A DNA stretch of 64,000 nucleotides from CAZLPZ01 sp964607245 (GTDB lineage Bacteria > Pseudomonadota > Alphaproteobacteria > Micavibrionales > Micavibrionaceae): assembly GCA_964607245.1 (NCBI GenBank), contig CAZSIB010000002.1, positions 87,844 to 151,843 of the forward strand. Direction: 5' to 3'. Position 1 is the stretch's first letter. Every line of letters begins with the position of its first letter. The position numbers and the translations under genes are program-made. Shown here piece after piece: positions 9,196 to 17,030 of this stretch. Under the pieces are notes generated by a model. That model worked only from the letters and a program-made list of their open reading frames with translations, was not told where the DNA came from and did no database searches.

Positions 9196-9201
9196 TATAA
9201 C
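9196..9201 (+). promoter_or_regulatory. Probable -10 element of rnpB
   Basis: TATAAC ends 8 bases before the first paired base of the RNase P RNA P1 stem at 9210, the spacing expected for a start at the RNA 5' end. No good -35 is visible 17 bases upstream (only TTTCCT-like sequence), so the call is tentative. Confidence 0.4.
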
Positions 9202-9209
9202 TCCAATTA

Positions 9210-9607
<398 letters not shown>

Positions 9608-9616
9608 TATTTTTAT

Positions 9617-9652
9617 GGGCGGTCATCACGCCCGCATTTTCCCGGTTTTTTT
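9617..9652. terminator. Possible terminator between rnpB and flhB
   Basis: GGGCG (9617-9621) and CGCCC (9629-9633) form a short stem with a 7-base loop, followed by CATTTTCCCGGTTTTTTT on the plus strand. The flhB stop codon lies in the loop. The stem is only 5 bp, so this is a weak candidate. Confidence 0.35.
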
Positions 9653-10705
9653 AAAGACGTACGTAATGACCTCGGCCACGGCTTTGTACAAATCTGGTGG
9701 GATAATCTGATCAATCTCAACCTTGTCATACAGCGCGCGGGCGAGGGGCGGATTTTCAACAATCTCGACCTTGCTCGCGCGTGCGACCTCTCGAATACGC
9801 GCGGCGATCAGATCGGCACCTTTGGCCACAACCTTTGGTGCTTGCATTTCATCGGGTAGGTATTGAAGCGCAACAGCAAAGTGCGTGGGGTTGGTGATGA
9901 CTACATCGGCTTTGGGCACGTTTTGCATCATACGCTGGCGCGCGCGCTGTAACCGCAATTGCCGCAAGCGCCCGCGGATCATCGGATCCCCTTCGGTTTG
10001 GCGGTATTCATCCTTGACCTCTTGCTTGGTCATGCGCATGCGGTGGTAATAGTCAAAGCGCTGATAGAATAAATCAAGACCCGCAAAGATCATTAAAACA
10101 ATCGCAATCCCGATGAGGAGGCGCAGCGTGACGCGGTGAAGTTCATCCATCAACAACGCCATCGGCAGGCCGACGAAGTGATCCACATGCGGCAGATAGG
10201 GGTGCAGGATAAAATAAGTTACGACCGAAACGACAGAAATTTTCACAAGGCCGCGCACAAATTCCAAAATCGCCTTGCGGGAAAAAAGCCGTTCCAACCC
10301 CTTGATCGGCGATATTTTTTGCAAATCCATTTTTAGGAGTTCGGGGACAAAAAGCGGCCCGGCCTGGGCAAAGGGGCCGATAAACGCGGCAAGCATCAAC
10401 AGCGCGAAAATCGGCAACATGACCCACAGGCCAGATATAACGGCCTCGTAAAGAACATGTCCAATGCCGCCCGGGCCTGTGGGTAGATCATCCGCCTGGC
10501 CCAGATACCGCGCCATCATGGGGCCCAAATCACGGAACAAATTAGTCATCATGGTGCCGACGATTAATGTGGTCGCAATCAATAAAAGCCAGGCATTGAC
10601 CTCGCGGCTGATGGCGACCTGGCCACGCTTGCGCGCTTCTTCTAATTTGCGCGGCGTCGGGTCTTCGGTTTTGGAGGCTTGGTCCTGTTCTGATTCATCG
10701 GCCAT
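9626..10705 (-). CDS. flhB: Flagellar type III export protein FlhB
   Basis: FlhB is the inner-membrane export-apparatus component that switches substrate specificity from rod/hook to filament proteins by self-cleavage. The 359-residue product starts with the cytoplasmic SKTEDPTPRKLEEARKRGQV signature, has four hydrophobic segments between residues 35 and 215, and carries the autocleavage site NPTH at 272-275 in VVITNPTHFAVAL. It lies 6 bases after fliR on the same strand. A complete fliQ is encoded further upstream, so this is a flagellar rather than injectisome locus; flagellar identity is taken from sequence similarity and gene order. Confidence 0.95.
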   Translation of the reverse strand: MADESEQDQASKTEDPTPRKLEEARKRGQVAISREVNAWLLLIATTLIVGTMMTNLFRDLGPMMARYLGQADDLPTGPGGIGHVLYEAVISGLWVMLPIFALLMLAAFIGPFAQAGPLFVPELLKMDLQKISPIKGLERLFSRKAILEFVRGLVKISVVSVVTYFILHPYLPHVDHFVGLPMALLMDELHRVTLRLLIGIAIVLMIFAGLDLFYQRFDYYHRMRMTKQEVKDEYRQTEGDPMIRGRLRQLRLQRARQRMMQNVPKADVVITNPTHFAVALQYLPDEMQAPKVVAKGADLIAARIREVARASKVEIVENPPLARALYDKVEIDQIIPPDLYKAVAEVITYVFKKTGKMRA

Positions 10706-10711
10706 GGCGCC

Positions 10712-11479
10712 TTACCCCCCAAGAAAATTCCCAAGCGCCGCGCGATATTGATCGGTAAAAAAGAGCAGTGCCGAGGATATGGCGAGAACCAAAATCAACA
10801 AAGAGAGCACAATCTGAACAGGCATCGCGAGCATAAAAATCTGCAAGCTGGGCATCAGTTTGGATAAAACCCCCATCGCCGCGTAAAGAATTAAAATGAC
10901 GATGAGAAACGGCGCGGACATTTGCGTGGCAATCAAAAACGCGGCGGCGATGCTGTTCGTAATCACTTGCGCCATGCTTGCGACATCCGGCAGATCAGCC
11001 ACCGGAAAGCGGTTGTAACTTTCAATCAATCCCATGATCAGCAGATGATGCAGGTTCAAGGAAAAGAGGAGCGTTGCTGCGGTGATCGAAAAAAACGCCC
11101 CGATCAGCGAGCCTTGCCCCGCCATTTGCGGGTTAAACAACTGGGCGTTCGACAAACCCGATTGGAATGACACGATCATCCCGGCGGTGTCGGTGGCCGA
11201 CATAAAAATCCGCGCGACCGTGCCAATCAGCGCCCCCACCAGAAATTCAACAAAAATCAAAATAAAAAACATGCCGCCGGTCGGAATGGGCATGGGCAGT
11301 TTTGTCGCGACAAACGGCATCAACACGAACGAAAAGGCGAGTGCAAAATACAGGCGAATATTGGCCGGCACGAAACTGTCGCCAACCCCCGGCATAATCA
11401 TCACCGCCGTGCCGATCCGCACAAAGGTCAGGATCAGGGCAAAAACATGCAAGGTCAGAAATGATTCGATCGGGGACAT
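10712..11479 (-). CDS. fliR: Flagellar biosynthesis protein FliR
   Basis: FliR is a polytopic membrane subunit of the flagellar export gate, forming the core with FliP and FliQ. The 255-residue protein is strongly hydrophobic with about six membrane segments, has FVRIGTAVMIMPGVGDSFVP near the N-terminus and the conserved LMIPPLI-type region replaced by LMPSLQIFMLAMPVQI near the C-terminus. The usual fliQ-fliR-flhB order is kept on this strand, but fliQ is separated by about 740 bases holding an opposite-strand gene. I see no convincing promoter in the 84 bases before fliR. Confidence 0.93.
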   Translation of the reverse strand: MSPIESFLTLHVFALILTFVRIGTAVMIMPGVGDSFVPANIRLYFALAFSFVLMPFVATKLPMPIPTGGMFFILIFVEFLVGALIGTVARIFMSATDTAGMIVSFQSGLSNAQLFNPQMAGQGSLIGAFFSITAATLLFSLNLHHLLIMGLIESYNRFPVADLPDVASMAQVITNSIAAAFLIATQMSAPFLIVILILYAAMGVLSKLMPSLQIFMLAMPVQIVLSLLILVLAISSALLFFTDQYRAALGNFLGG

Positions 11480-11525
11480 GAAAGAGATGTTAACCCATTG
11501 ATCTTAAAAGCGATACTGAATTAAA

Positions 11526-11554
11526 TTGACATACCCCCATCTTTTTTATAGATT
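11526..11554 (+). promoter_or_regulatory. Sigma70-type promoter for the 11564 gene
   Basis: TTGACA at 11526-11531, a 17-base spacer and TAGATT at 11549-11554 (TATAGA two bases earlier is an alternative -10). The predicted start falls only a few bases before the ATG at 11564, which suggests a leaderless or nearly leaderless message. Confidence 0.55.
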
Positions 11555-11563
11555 ACAGAAATC

Positions 11564-12214
11564 ATGAAATATCAAAACCACCCACTGACCCAGGCGCAGG
11601 TCCAGCAAGCCGAATTTGAACAGGGTTTGCCCGGTCGGTCCCTGTTTTCTCCAGATAATAATGTTGCGCTGGACCAGTATGGGCAATCAATTACTTTGCT
11701 AGGGCATAGATTTAATCTCCAAATATCACATGAACATGCGCATCTTTTAACAAAAGCATTTATCCTGACTCTGTCGATATCTAACCAATTAAACATTGAC
11801 CTTGCAGGTCGTTTGGGGTCGACAAGACGGAAATCGTTAGGGAGTTTGGCGGAACAATTTGCCGCAGAGGCGAATCCAAAGATAGTCGATTATGTTGGTT
11901 TGTATTCCAAATTGAAAATGGCCGAAACCGCAAGCGCTCTGGCTTTATCAAATTTGGCGACTGAAGATCCGCGTTTAGCTCAAATTGCGGGTGGGCTTTG
12001 GGAAGGGTACGCAAACGGTCAAACATTTGGGAATAAACGTGCATTTGCGCAGTTAACTTTGACTCAATTTTCTGCACAATTATTGACGGCGTTTGGTTTT
12101 GTTCAGCGGAAGGATTATATAGGGCCAGGTATTAATCTTGACCAATCTGTACAAGAAGAACGTGATGCAATAAAAAAAATATCTGCAGGCGGGGCTCCCC
12201 GTCTTGCCGCCTAA
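11564..12214 (+). CDS. Hypothetical protein wedged between fliR and fliQ on the opposite strand
   Basis: I do not recognise this protein. The 216-residue product begins MKYQNHPLTQAQVQQAEFEQ, is soluble and mainly helical, and has no signal peptide. It is encoded antisense to the flagellar genes, filling the fliR-fliQ gap and ending 2 bases from the fliQ stop. Its codons use more A/T than those of flhB and fliR, for example runs such as AATTATTG, which hints at later arrival. It has its own promoter but no Shine-Dalgarno sequence. A flagellar role is possible only by position; nothing in the sequence shows it. Confidence 0.7.
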   Translation: MKYQNHPLTQAQVQQAEFEQGLPGRSLFSPDNNVALDQYGQSITLLGHRFNLQISHEHAHLLTKAFILTLSISNQLNIDLAGRLGSTRRKSLGSLAEQFAAEANPKIVDYVGLYSKLKMAETASALALSNLATEDPRLAQIAGGLWEGYANGQTFGNKRAFAQLTLTQFSAQLLTAFGFVQRKDYIGPGINLDQSVQEERDAIKKISAGGAPRLAA

Positions 12215-12216
12215 GC

Positions 12217-12483
12217 CTAACCCCCGCTGATAATCCGATCTGCGAGCTCGTGCATAAAATCGATCAACGCCACCGTCATAAACGGTAGTCCAATCATCAT
12301 CGCCATATACATGGCAATCATTTTGGGCACAAAGACCAGGGTCATTTCCTGCACCTGGGTGAGTGCCTGAAGCAACGCGACCACAACACCCACGAACAAC
12401 CCCACCATCATAATCGGGGTCCCCAGTTTAATGGTGATCCAGATGGCTTCACGGGTCAGGTCAATGATGTCGGCGTCCGTCAT
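12217..12483 (-). CDS. fliQ: Flagellar biosynthesis protein FliQ
   Basis: FliQ is the small two-helix membrane subunit of the flagellar export gate. The 88-residue product starts MTDADIIDLTREAIWITIKL, followed by the membrane hairpin GTPIMMVGLFVGVVVALLQA and LTQVQEMTLVFVPKMIAMYM, which is the family signature (QALTQVQEMTL). Length is typical. It lies 12 bases after the zf-CHCC gene on the same strand. Confidence 0.95.
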   Translation of the reverse strand: MTDADIIDLTREAIWITIKLGTPIMMVGLFVGVVVALLQALTQVQEMTLVFVPKMIAMYMAMMIGLPFMTVALIDFMHELADRIISGG

Positions 12484-12495
12484 CGGTTATGTCCA

Positions 12496-12696
12496 TTATT
12501 GGGGTGTGCGGACGAAAATCCGGTCGCAATACAGGCAATCGACCGAATCGCGCCCATCAAAACTGTAATATACCAGCGGGTGCCCCAAGGGCCCGCCCCC
12601 CCCGTCACACGCGACTTGCGTCGCGCCCGAGGTCACAGAGATGAGTTCAGGCGCGGGTGATGGGGAAGATTTTGAGGCCGGGAGAGACGTCTTCAT
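12496..12696 (-). CDS. Zinc-finger protein, zf-CHCC family (NDUFS6-like)
   Basis: A 66-residue protein whose C-terminal half matches the zf-CHCC domain of the mitochondrial complex I subunit NDUFS6 and its alphaproteobacterial relatives: VACDGGGGPLGHPLVYYSFD followed by VDCLYCDRIFV. The Cys, His, Cys, Cys set would bind zinc. The N-terminal 25 residues are Ser/Pro-rich and disordered. Bacterial members often accompany complex I or respiratory functions. Here it stands upstream of fliQ, possibly in one transcript, with no obvious link to flagella. Confidence 0.85.
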   Translation of the reverse strand: MKTSLPASKSSPSPAPELISVTSGATQVACDGGGGPLGHPLVYYSFDGRDSVDCLYCDRIFVRTPQ

Positions 12697-12788
12697 CGCT
12701 TATTTTCCAAAACATACATTAAGTTTTCTTTGGCAACTTACCCGTTAAGGTTAGGGGCAGAAGGTCCGTCTGGCAAGGGTGGATCAGC

Positions 12789-13949
12789 ATGGATCAGAAG
12801 GGATTTTTGAGGTTGCCGCTTTCGTTTTTGTCATCTCGTTTGCCGCGCTTTGCACCGCACCCGGATTTGGAAGGGGACGCGGGGGCGGGATTTATGACGG
12901 TTCACGTCGATATAGCGCGTGTCGTTCAGGGATATCGTGCCTCACTTTTTTCCTTTGAATGGCTCACGCCACAAGGTGATGTTAAACAAATTTATGAGCT
13001 TGCGCCGAATTTTGCGGATCAACGTCATGCGGTGGAAGAGGCGATCAATTCGGGCGGTATGTTGTACCAGCCGATTTTGGGCATTGGCCTTCTGGGGAAT
13101 ATCGAGATCGGCGCGGGGCGCGATGTGTTACTCACTCTGGCAGCGCACGGTTTGCCTTATATCCCGGTGCATATCCCCGTCACCATGGAAAAAGAATTTA
13201 AAAAGATGATCGTGACGCTGCCGCCATCGGGGGCAAGTCAGGCCGGAAATGTTCTTGTCTATATTCTGCTCGCGATTGTGTTACTCGCGGCGCTGTCCTT
13301 TGTGATCAGTCGCGGCATGCGGTCGGGGGGCACATCGGCTGTGGCGGATCATCAGGCCGGGGCCTATGCGGCTGAAATCTTGGGCTATGCGAACCAGGTG
13401 AAAACTGCGGTGGTCAAGTTGAGCCTGCGCGGATGCGGGCAAGATGAACTGAACTTTGATAATACGGTTGTCGCCGGATATACGAACGCGGGTGCCCCAG
13501 CCGATCAGACATGTGACGTCTTTGCGCCGCCCGGGGGGACAATCGCCTGGGCCACGCCGTCCAGTGTTTTAAATGACGGAACACCGTGGTTTTACACCGG
13601 GGTCGCGGTCGTTCATAACGATCACGGCGTGTATTCAAATGCGGTTGCTGCAAATGCCGATCTCACCATGATGCTCTTTGGTCTCCCCCAAAACGTCTGT
13701 ACCCAGATCAACAAAAGACTGGGGCTTGTGGGGATCCCGGTGGATGACAGCGCCTATGGCGCGATGACGAAATTCACTGGCACCTATGCGGCGACCGAGG
13801 ATATTAATGGCCTTCCGGAGGCGTCACAACCGAGCCCGTGTGCCAGCCCCTCGACCGCCCTCAATTTCTGCGGTCGCGACGCCGGATGCTTCAGAGAAGA
13901 ATCCGGCGGGGAGCGGTATATATTTTTTCAGGTGTTGTTACGTCGGTAA
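12789..13949 (+). CDS. Hypothetical two-part membrane-anchored protein
   Basis: No known family is recognised with confidence. The 386-residue product has a soluble N-terminal part (about 1-145), one strong membrane segment (about 155-172, LVYILLAIVLLAALSFVISR) and a C-terminal part of about 210 residues that starts AYAAEILGYANQVKTAVVKL, a helix resembling the stalk of type II/IV pseudopilins, and contains six Cys. A pseudopilin-like anchor fused to an unrelated cytoplasmic domain is one reading. The start at 12789 may be long; an internal ATG at 12894 (MTVHVDIARV) is a candidate. It is flanked by a 90-base AT-rich leader and converges with the AhpD-like gene. Confidence 0.7.
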   Translation: MDQKGFLRLPLSFLSSRLPRFAPHPDLEGDAGAGFMTVHVDIARVVQGYRASLFSFEWLTPQGDVKQIYELAPNFADQRHAVEEAINSGGMLYQPILGIGLLGNIEIGAGRDVLLTLAAHGLPYIPVHIPVTMEKEFKKMIVTLPPSGASQAGNVLVYILLAIVLLAALSFVISRGMRSGGTSAVADHQAGAYAAEILGYANQVKTAVVKLSLRGCGQDELNFDNTVVAGYTNAGAPADQTCDVFAPPGGTIAWATPSSVLNDGTPWFYTGVAVVHNDHGVYSNAVAANADLTMMLFGLPQNVCTQINKRLGLVGIPVDDSAYGAMTKFTGTYAATEDINGLPEASQPSPCASPSTALNFCGRDAGCFREESGGERYIFFQVLLRR

Positions 13950-13967
13950 ACGGTAGAAGACGCTTGT

Positions 13968-14525
13968 TCACGCCGCTTTGGCGACATCTTTCGTGCTGAC
14001 GAATGGTTCAAAATCGCATGTCGTATCCGCGACATGGTTGAAAAAATTCGTAAACAAGTTCAGCGAGATGACCGCCACGATTTCCAAGATTTGGGCATCG
14101 TTAAATCCCGCCTGGCGTAAGGCCGTGACTTGGGCATCATCCACATGTTGCGGATGGGCAATCAGGTCGCGGGCAAACGTCATCGCTGCCTGGGCACGTG
14201 CCTCATCGGCGCGGCCATGAAGTGCGGCGGATGTTTGCGCATCGGTCAAGCCCGCACCTTTTCCAATCACGCTATGGGCCGAGGCGCAGTAATCACATCC
14301 TGTCGCCCCTGCGCAGGCGAGTGCAATTTGTTCACGCAAACTTGCGGGCAGGGATGATTTTGCAACCGCGCCTGAGGCGCCCATGTACAGTTCAAGGACA
14401 GACGGCGCAATCGCCATGGTTTTAAAGATATTCGGGACGCGGCCAAGTTTTTTATTGAGGCCTTCGAGCATCAGTTTCGCAGCCTCGGGGGCTTGGTCTA
14501 GGGAGACAGGTTGAATGCGGGGCAT
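13968..14525 (-). CDS. AhpD-like carboxymuconolactone decarboxylase family protein
   Basis: An alkylhydroperoxidase-like fold protein of the peroxidase-related CMD family. The 185-residue product contains the redox signature C77-D-Y-C80 with His84 in TGCDYCASAHSVIGKGAGL, the arrangement that supports thiol-dependent peroxidase activity in AhpD. The C-terminal helix region ILEIVAVISLNLFTNFFNHVADT is typical for the family. It is a single gene converging on the 12789 gene. The physiological reductant and substrate are not evident. Confidence 0.88.
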   Translation of the reverse strand: MPRIQPVSLDQAPEAAKLMLEGLNKKLGRVPNIFKTMAIAPSVLELYMGASGAVAKSSLPASLREQIALACAGATGCDYCASAHSVIGKGAGLTDAQTSAALHGRADEARAQAAMTFARDLIAHPQHVDDAQVTALRQAGFNDAQILEIVAVISLNLFTNFFNHVADTTCDFEPFVSTKDVAKAA

Positions 14526-14564
14526 GTTCGGATCCTTTTCGTTGGAGGGTTGAGTTAAAAGAGG

Positions 14565-15023
14565 TTAAGGCACAATCGGCCCGGTTTGTTTCTTGTTAAA
14601 TTTGCCCAAGTTCCCCAGCATTTGTTGGACAGCGGTCATTTCATTCCCTGATGTCGGCGTGGTGCGGGATGAAATTGGGATCTCGTTGCGCGTGGTATCA
14701 AGCGGTGCCAGTTCGGTCACCATTTGCGTCGTGGGGTCAATTTTCACACGGATAATCCGTTCATCTGTGACCTTTGGGTCGAAAATGCCGCGTTTTTCGG
14801 TTTTTTGTCCCATATAATACCAGACGTTCGAATCAAACGGATCGGTCGTCGTGGGCGACCCCATGACACGCGTCACATCCGATGCGGTTGACACCCCCGG
14901 CGTGATATCCGCAATGCGGTAATCATCGACCAGATTGCCACGCGTTGCCTTGGTCGGGGTGCAGGCCATCAAAAAAAGGGTGGGTAACAAGAGGGCCGGG
15001 GCGGCCAGAAGAAAAAATTTCAT
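14565..15023 (-). CDS. bamE: Outer membrane assembly lipoprotein BamE (SmpA/OmlA)
   Basis: BamE is a small lipoprotein subunit of the BAM complex that inserts beta-barrel proteins in the outer membrane. With the ATG at 15023 the product is 152 residues: a signal peptide ending in the lipobox LMAC (Cys21), then a BamE domain with ITPGVSTASDVTRVMGSPTT and VWYYMGQKTEKRGIF. The upstream in-frame ATGs (15074, 15041) are rejected because TATAAT at 15045-15040 places transcription start downstream of them. It is divergent from the cytochrome chaperone gene, as is common in alphaproteobacteria. Confidence 0.92.
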   Translation of the reverse strand: MKFFLLAAPALLLPTLFLMACTPTKATRGNLVDDYRIADITPGVSTASDVTRVMGSPTTTDPFDSNVWYYMGQKTEKRGIFDPKVTDERIIRVKIDPTTQMVTELAPLDTTRNEIPISSRTTPTSGNEMTAVQQMLGNLGKFNKKQTGPIVP

Positions 15024-15039
15024 TTTTGATCCAAAGGTC

Positions 15040-15067
15040 ATTATAGTAGAACCAGCTTCAGAAGTAA
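15040..15067 (-). promoter_or_regulatory. Promoter of bamE
   Basis: Minus strand: TTACTT (15067-15062), 16 bases, TATAAT (15045-15040). The expected start near 15033 decides for the ATG at 15023 as the true bamE start. Confidence 0.55.
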
Positions 15068-15095
15068 TATTCACCTGATTAGAGACTCTAGCGCG

Positions 15096-15659
15096 ATGTG
15101 GTCATTATTCAAGCCCCGATCAGAAAATAAGACCGCCCGGCGGCTTTATGACCATGCGGTGGTGGCCGCGCGGACGCCGGGGTTTTATACCGACCTTGCG
15201 GTGCCAGATACGCTGGATGGGCGGTTTGAACTGATTGCGCTTCATGTCTTTACCTTGATCTTTCGGTTGAAAAACGAAACGGGGGCGTATCAAAAAGAGG
15301 CAGATCGCCTGGCCCAAGCGCTTTTTGATGTCATGTTTCGTGATATGGACCGGTCGTTACGCGAAATGGGCGTGGGGGATCTGGGCGTCCCGCGGCGCGT
15401 CAAAACCATGATGCGTGCCATGAATGGTCGCTGCCATGCGTATACGCAGGCGATTGGGGCAGGGGACTTGACTTCTGCGCTCCGCCGGAATGTTTACGGC
15501 ACGGTCGAGAGCGTTGATCATGCGCATGTGGCGCATCTTGCGGCGGATGTCACCACCCACATCACGACGCTTCTCGCGCGGTCCTATTCCGATCTATGTA
15601 TGAATGAATCATCCCCATTTTTAAACGACACAAATATCCGGAGCACCCGCGCGGCATGA
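15096..15659 (+). CDS. Ubiquinol-cytochrome c chaperone family protein (CBP3-like)
   Basis: A bacterial relative of the mitochondrial CBP3/UQCC1 assembly factor for cytochrome bc1. The 187-residue soluble protein starts MWSLFKPRSENKTARRLYDH and has FYTDLAVPDTLDGRFELIAL and LFDVMFRDMDRSLREMGVGD, the conserved core of the family. The stop overlaps the yceD start by 4 bases (ATGA), so the two genes are translationally coupled, an arrangement widely kept in alphaproteobacteria. Confidence 0.92.
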   Translation: MWSLFKPRSENKTARRLYDHAVVAARTPGFYTDLAVPDTLDGRFELIALHVFTLIFRLKNETGAYQKEADRLAQALFDVMFRDMDRSLREMGVGDLGVPRRVKTMMRAMNGRCHAYTQAIGAGDLTSALRRNVYGTVESVDHAHVAHLAADVTTHITTLLARSYSDLCMNESSPFLNDTNIRSTRAA

Positions 15660-16258
15660 AGAAAAATCCCACTCCCGAATGGAGCTTTTTGGTGAGTGTC
15701 GAGGATATCGGCAATACGCCCGCGACGTATCGGATTACCGCGAATGCCGACCAGATGGAGGGGCTTGCCCATCGATTTGACGTGAACGTGGTTGAAAATG
15801 CCCAGGCAATGTTGGTCCTGACACGGGTGAGTGGCGGGCGCGTGATTCATGTGCAGGGCACGGTCTCCGCCGATATTCATCAAAACTGCGTTGTCACGCT
15901 GGAGGATATGGTCACGCCGACGATCGATACATTTGATGCGTATTTTGCTGATCCTGCCCAGGCGATTTCCTTTGCCCGCGCGCGCGCGGACATGCGCGCC
16001 AAAAAGGGCGAGGTCGAGGTGGAGATGATCGACGAATCGGATGCTCCCGAAGAAATCGTGAATGGCCAGATTGATTTGGGCGAGGTCGCGGCCCAGTTTT
16101 TATCCCTGGCGATTAACCCCTATCCCCGGGCGGAACACGCGGAAACCCTTCTGGATCAGATCGGAGGCGACGATTCTCACGTGGCGGAGGATTCGGATGC
16201 CCCCGCAACCAGCAGCCCCTTTGCGAAACTTAAGGACTGGAAGGATGGGTTGAAATAA
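15656..16258 (+). CDS. yceD: YceD/DUF177 family protein
   Basis: YceD proteins are linked with 23S rRNA accumulation and normally lie directly before rpmF. The 200-residue product has the DUF177 core: VHVQGTVSADIHQNCVVTLE around residue 62, then an acidic segment and QIDLGEVAAQFLSLAINPYP, followed by an acidic tail and PFAKLKDWKDGLK, typical of the family end. It overlaps the chaperone gene by 4 bases. Unusually, rpmF is not immediate: a minus-strand unknown gene occupies the 583-base space. Confidence 0.9.
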   Translation: MKKNPTPEWSFLVSVEDIGNTPATYRITANADQMEGLAHRFDVNVVENAQAMLVLTRVSGGRVIHVQGTVSADIHQNCVVTLEDMVTPTIDTFDAYFADPAQAISFARARADMRAKKGEVEVEMIDESDAPEEIVNGQIDLGEVAAQFLSLAINPYPRAEHAETLLDQIGGDDSHVAEDSDAPATSSPFAKLKDWKDGLK

Positions 16259-16259
16259 G

Positions 16260-16694
16260 TCAGATGTCTCTTTTTGGGTTGCTTTGAGCAGATGAGCGAG
16301 GAATACGACGTTCTTCAAATCCCGGGACATAGCGTTTAACCGCGCGCCAAAAGGCGGCACGTAACTTGTTATAAAGTGGCGTGTCAGCAGGCTGTGAATT
16401 GGGAACAAGTGGCAGGGGTTGCACCTCCATGACAGGAATCCCAGATTGTTCTAATAACCGAACTTGATGATCACCGGCAGCTTTTAATTCCCCCGCTCTT
16501 CGGCGCTGATTTCGGAGACGATGCGCCGTTTCAAGGGAAATAATTTGGTCTTTTATTCCGACTTTCGGGGGTTCCCATGTACGGTGGATAGGAAAGATTT
16601 CTGGTTTTTGTCCATTTTGATGCTGTAAGAACATAAAGGCAATTTGAAGCTCACCACGTAGGTGGCTTATTTTTGGATGCTGATCATCGGACAT
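16260..16694 (-). CDS. Hypothetical protein between yceD and rpmF
   Basis: I do not recognise this protein. The 144-residue product is basic, starts MSDDQHPKISHLRGELQIAF and has a long Arg-rich stretch (HRLRNQRRRAGELKAAGDHQ), no membrane segment and no Cys. It lies antisense to its neighbours, ends 1 base from the yceD stop and splits the normally adjacent yceD-rpmF pair. A TTGCAT-18-TATATT promoter lies upstream. The region is more AT-rich than the genes around it. It may be a lineage-specific insertion. Confidence 0.6.
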   Translation of the reverse strand: MSDDQHPKISHLRGELQIAFMFLQHQNGQKPEIFPIHRTWEPPKVGIKDQIISLETAHRLRNQRRRAGELKAAGDHQVRLLEQSGIPVMEVQPLPLVPNSQPADTPLYNKLRAAFWRAVKRYVPGFEERRIPRSSAQSNPKRDI

Positions 16695-16726
16695 GGGAAA
16701 CCCCTATTATTAGTCTATTTCCAGAA

Positions 16727-16756
16727 AATATAACCAAATTCTGCCCCAAGATGCAA
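16727..16756 (-). promoter_or_regulatory. Sigma70-type promoter for the 16694 gene
   Basis: Minus strand: TTGCAT (16756-16751), 18 bases, TATATT (16732-16727). AGGGG precedes the ATG at 16694. Confidence 0.45.
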
Positions 16757-16841
16757 GAAAAAATCAAAAACCCTTGCTTTTTATCCGCTGTTTCGTTAAT
16801 CATGCCCCACTCGGCCCGATAGACAAGAAAGGAAAATTATC

Positions 16842-17021
16842 ATGGCAGTCCCAAAGAAACGCACCTCGGTGCACCGTAAAGGTATCCGCCGGTCGCATCA
16901 TGCGCTGAAAACATTTAACTGGACCGAAGATAAAACCACGGGTGAAGCTGTGCGCCGTCATCATGTCGATTTAAAAACAGGCATGTATCGCGGCAAGCAG
17001 GTGATCGACGTTCAAGAATAA
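16842..17021 (+). CDS. rpmF: 50S ribosomal protein L32
   Basis: A 59-residue structural protein of the large ribosomal subunit. The translation begins MAVPKKRTSVHRKGIRRSHH, the L32 signature, then ALKTFNWTEDKTTGEAVRRH and ends KQVIDVQE. As in many alphaproteobacterial L32 proteins the zinc-binding Cys residues are absent. AGAAAGGAAAA precedes the ATG. plsX starts 9 bases downstream, the classic rpmF-plsX-fabH order. Confidence 0.97.
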   Translation: MAVPKKRTSVHRKGIRRSHHALKTFNWTEDKTTGEAVRRHHVDLKTGMYRGKQVIDVQE

Positions 17022-17030
17022 AAACCGTCG

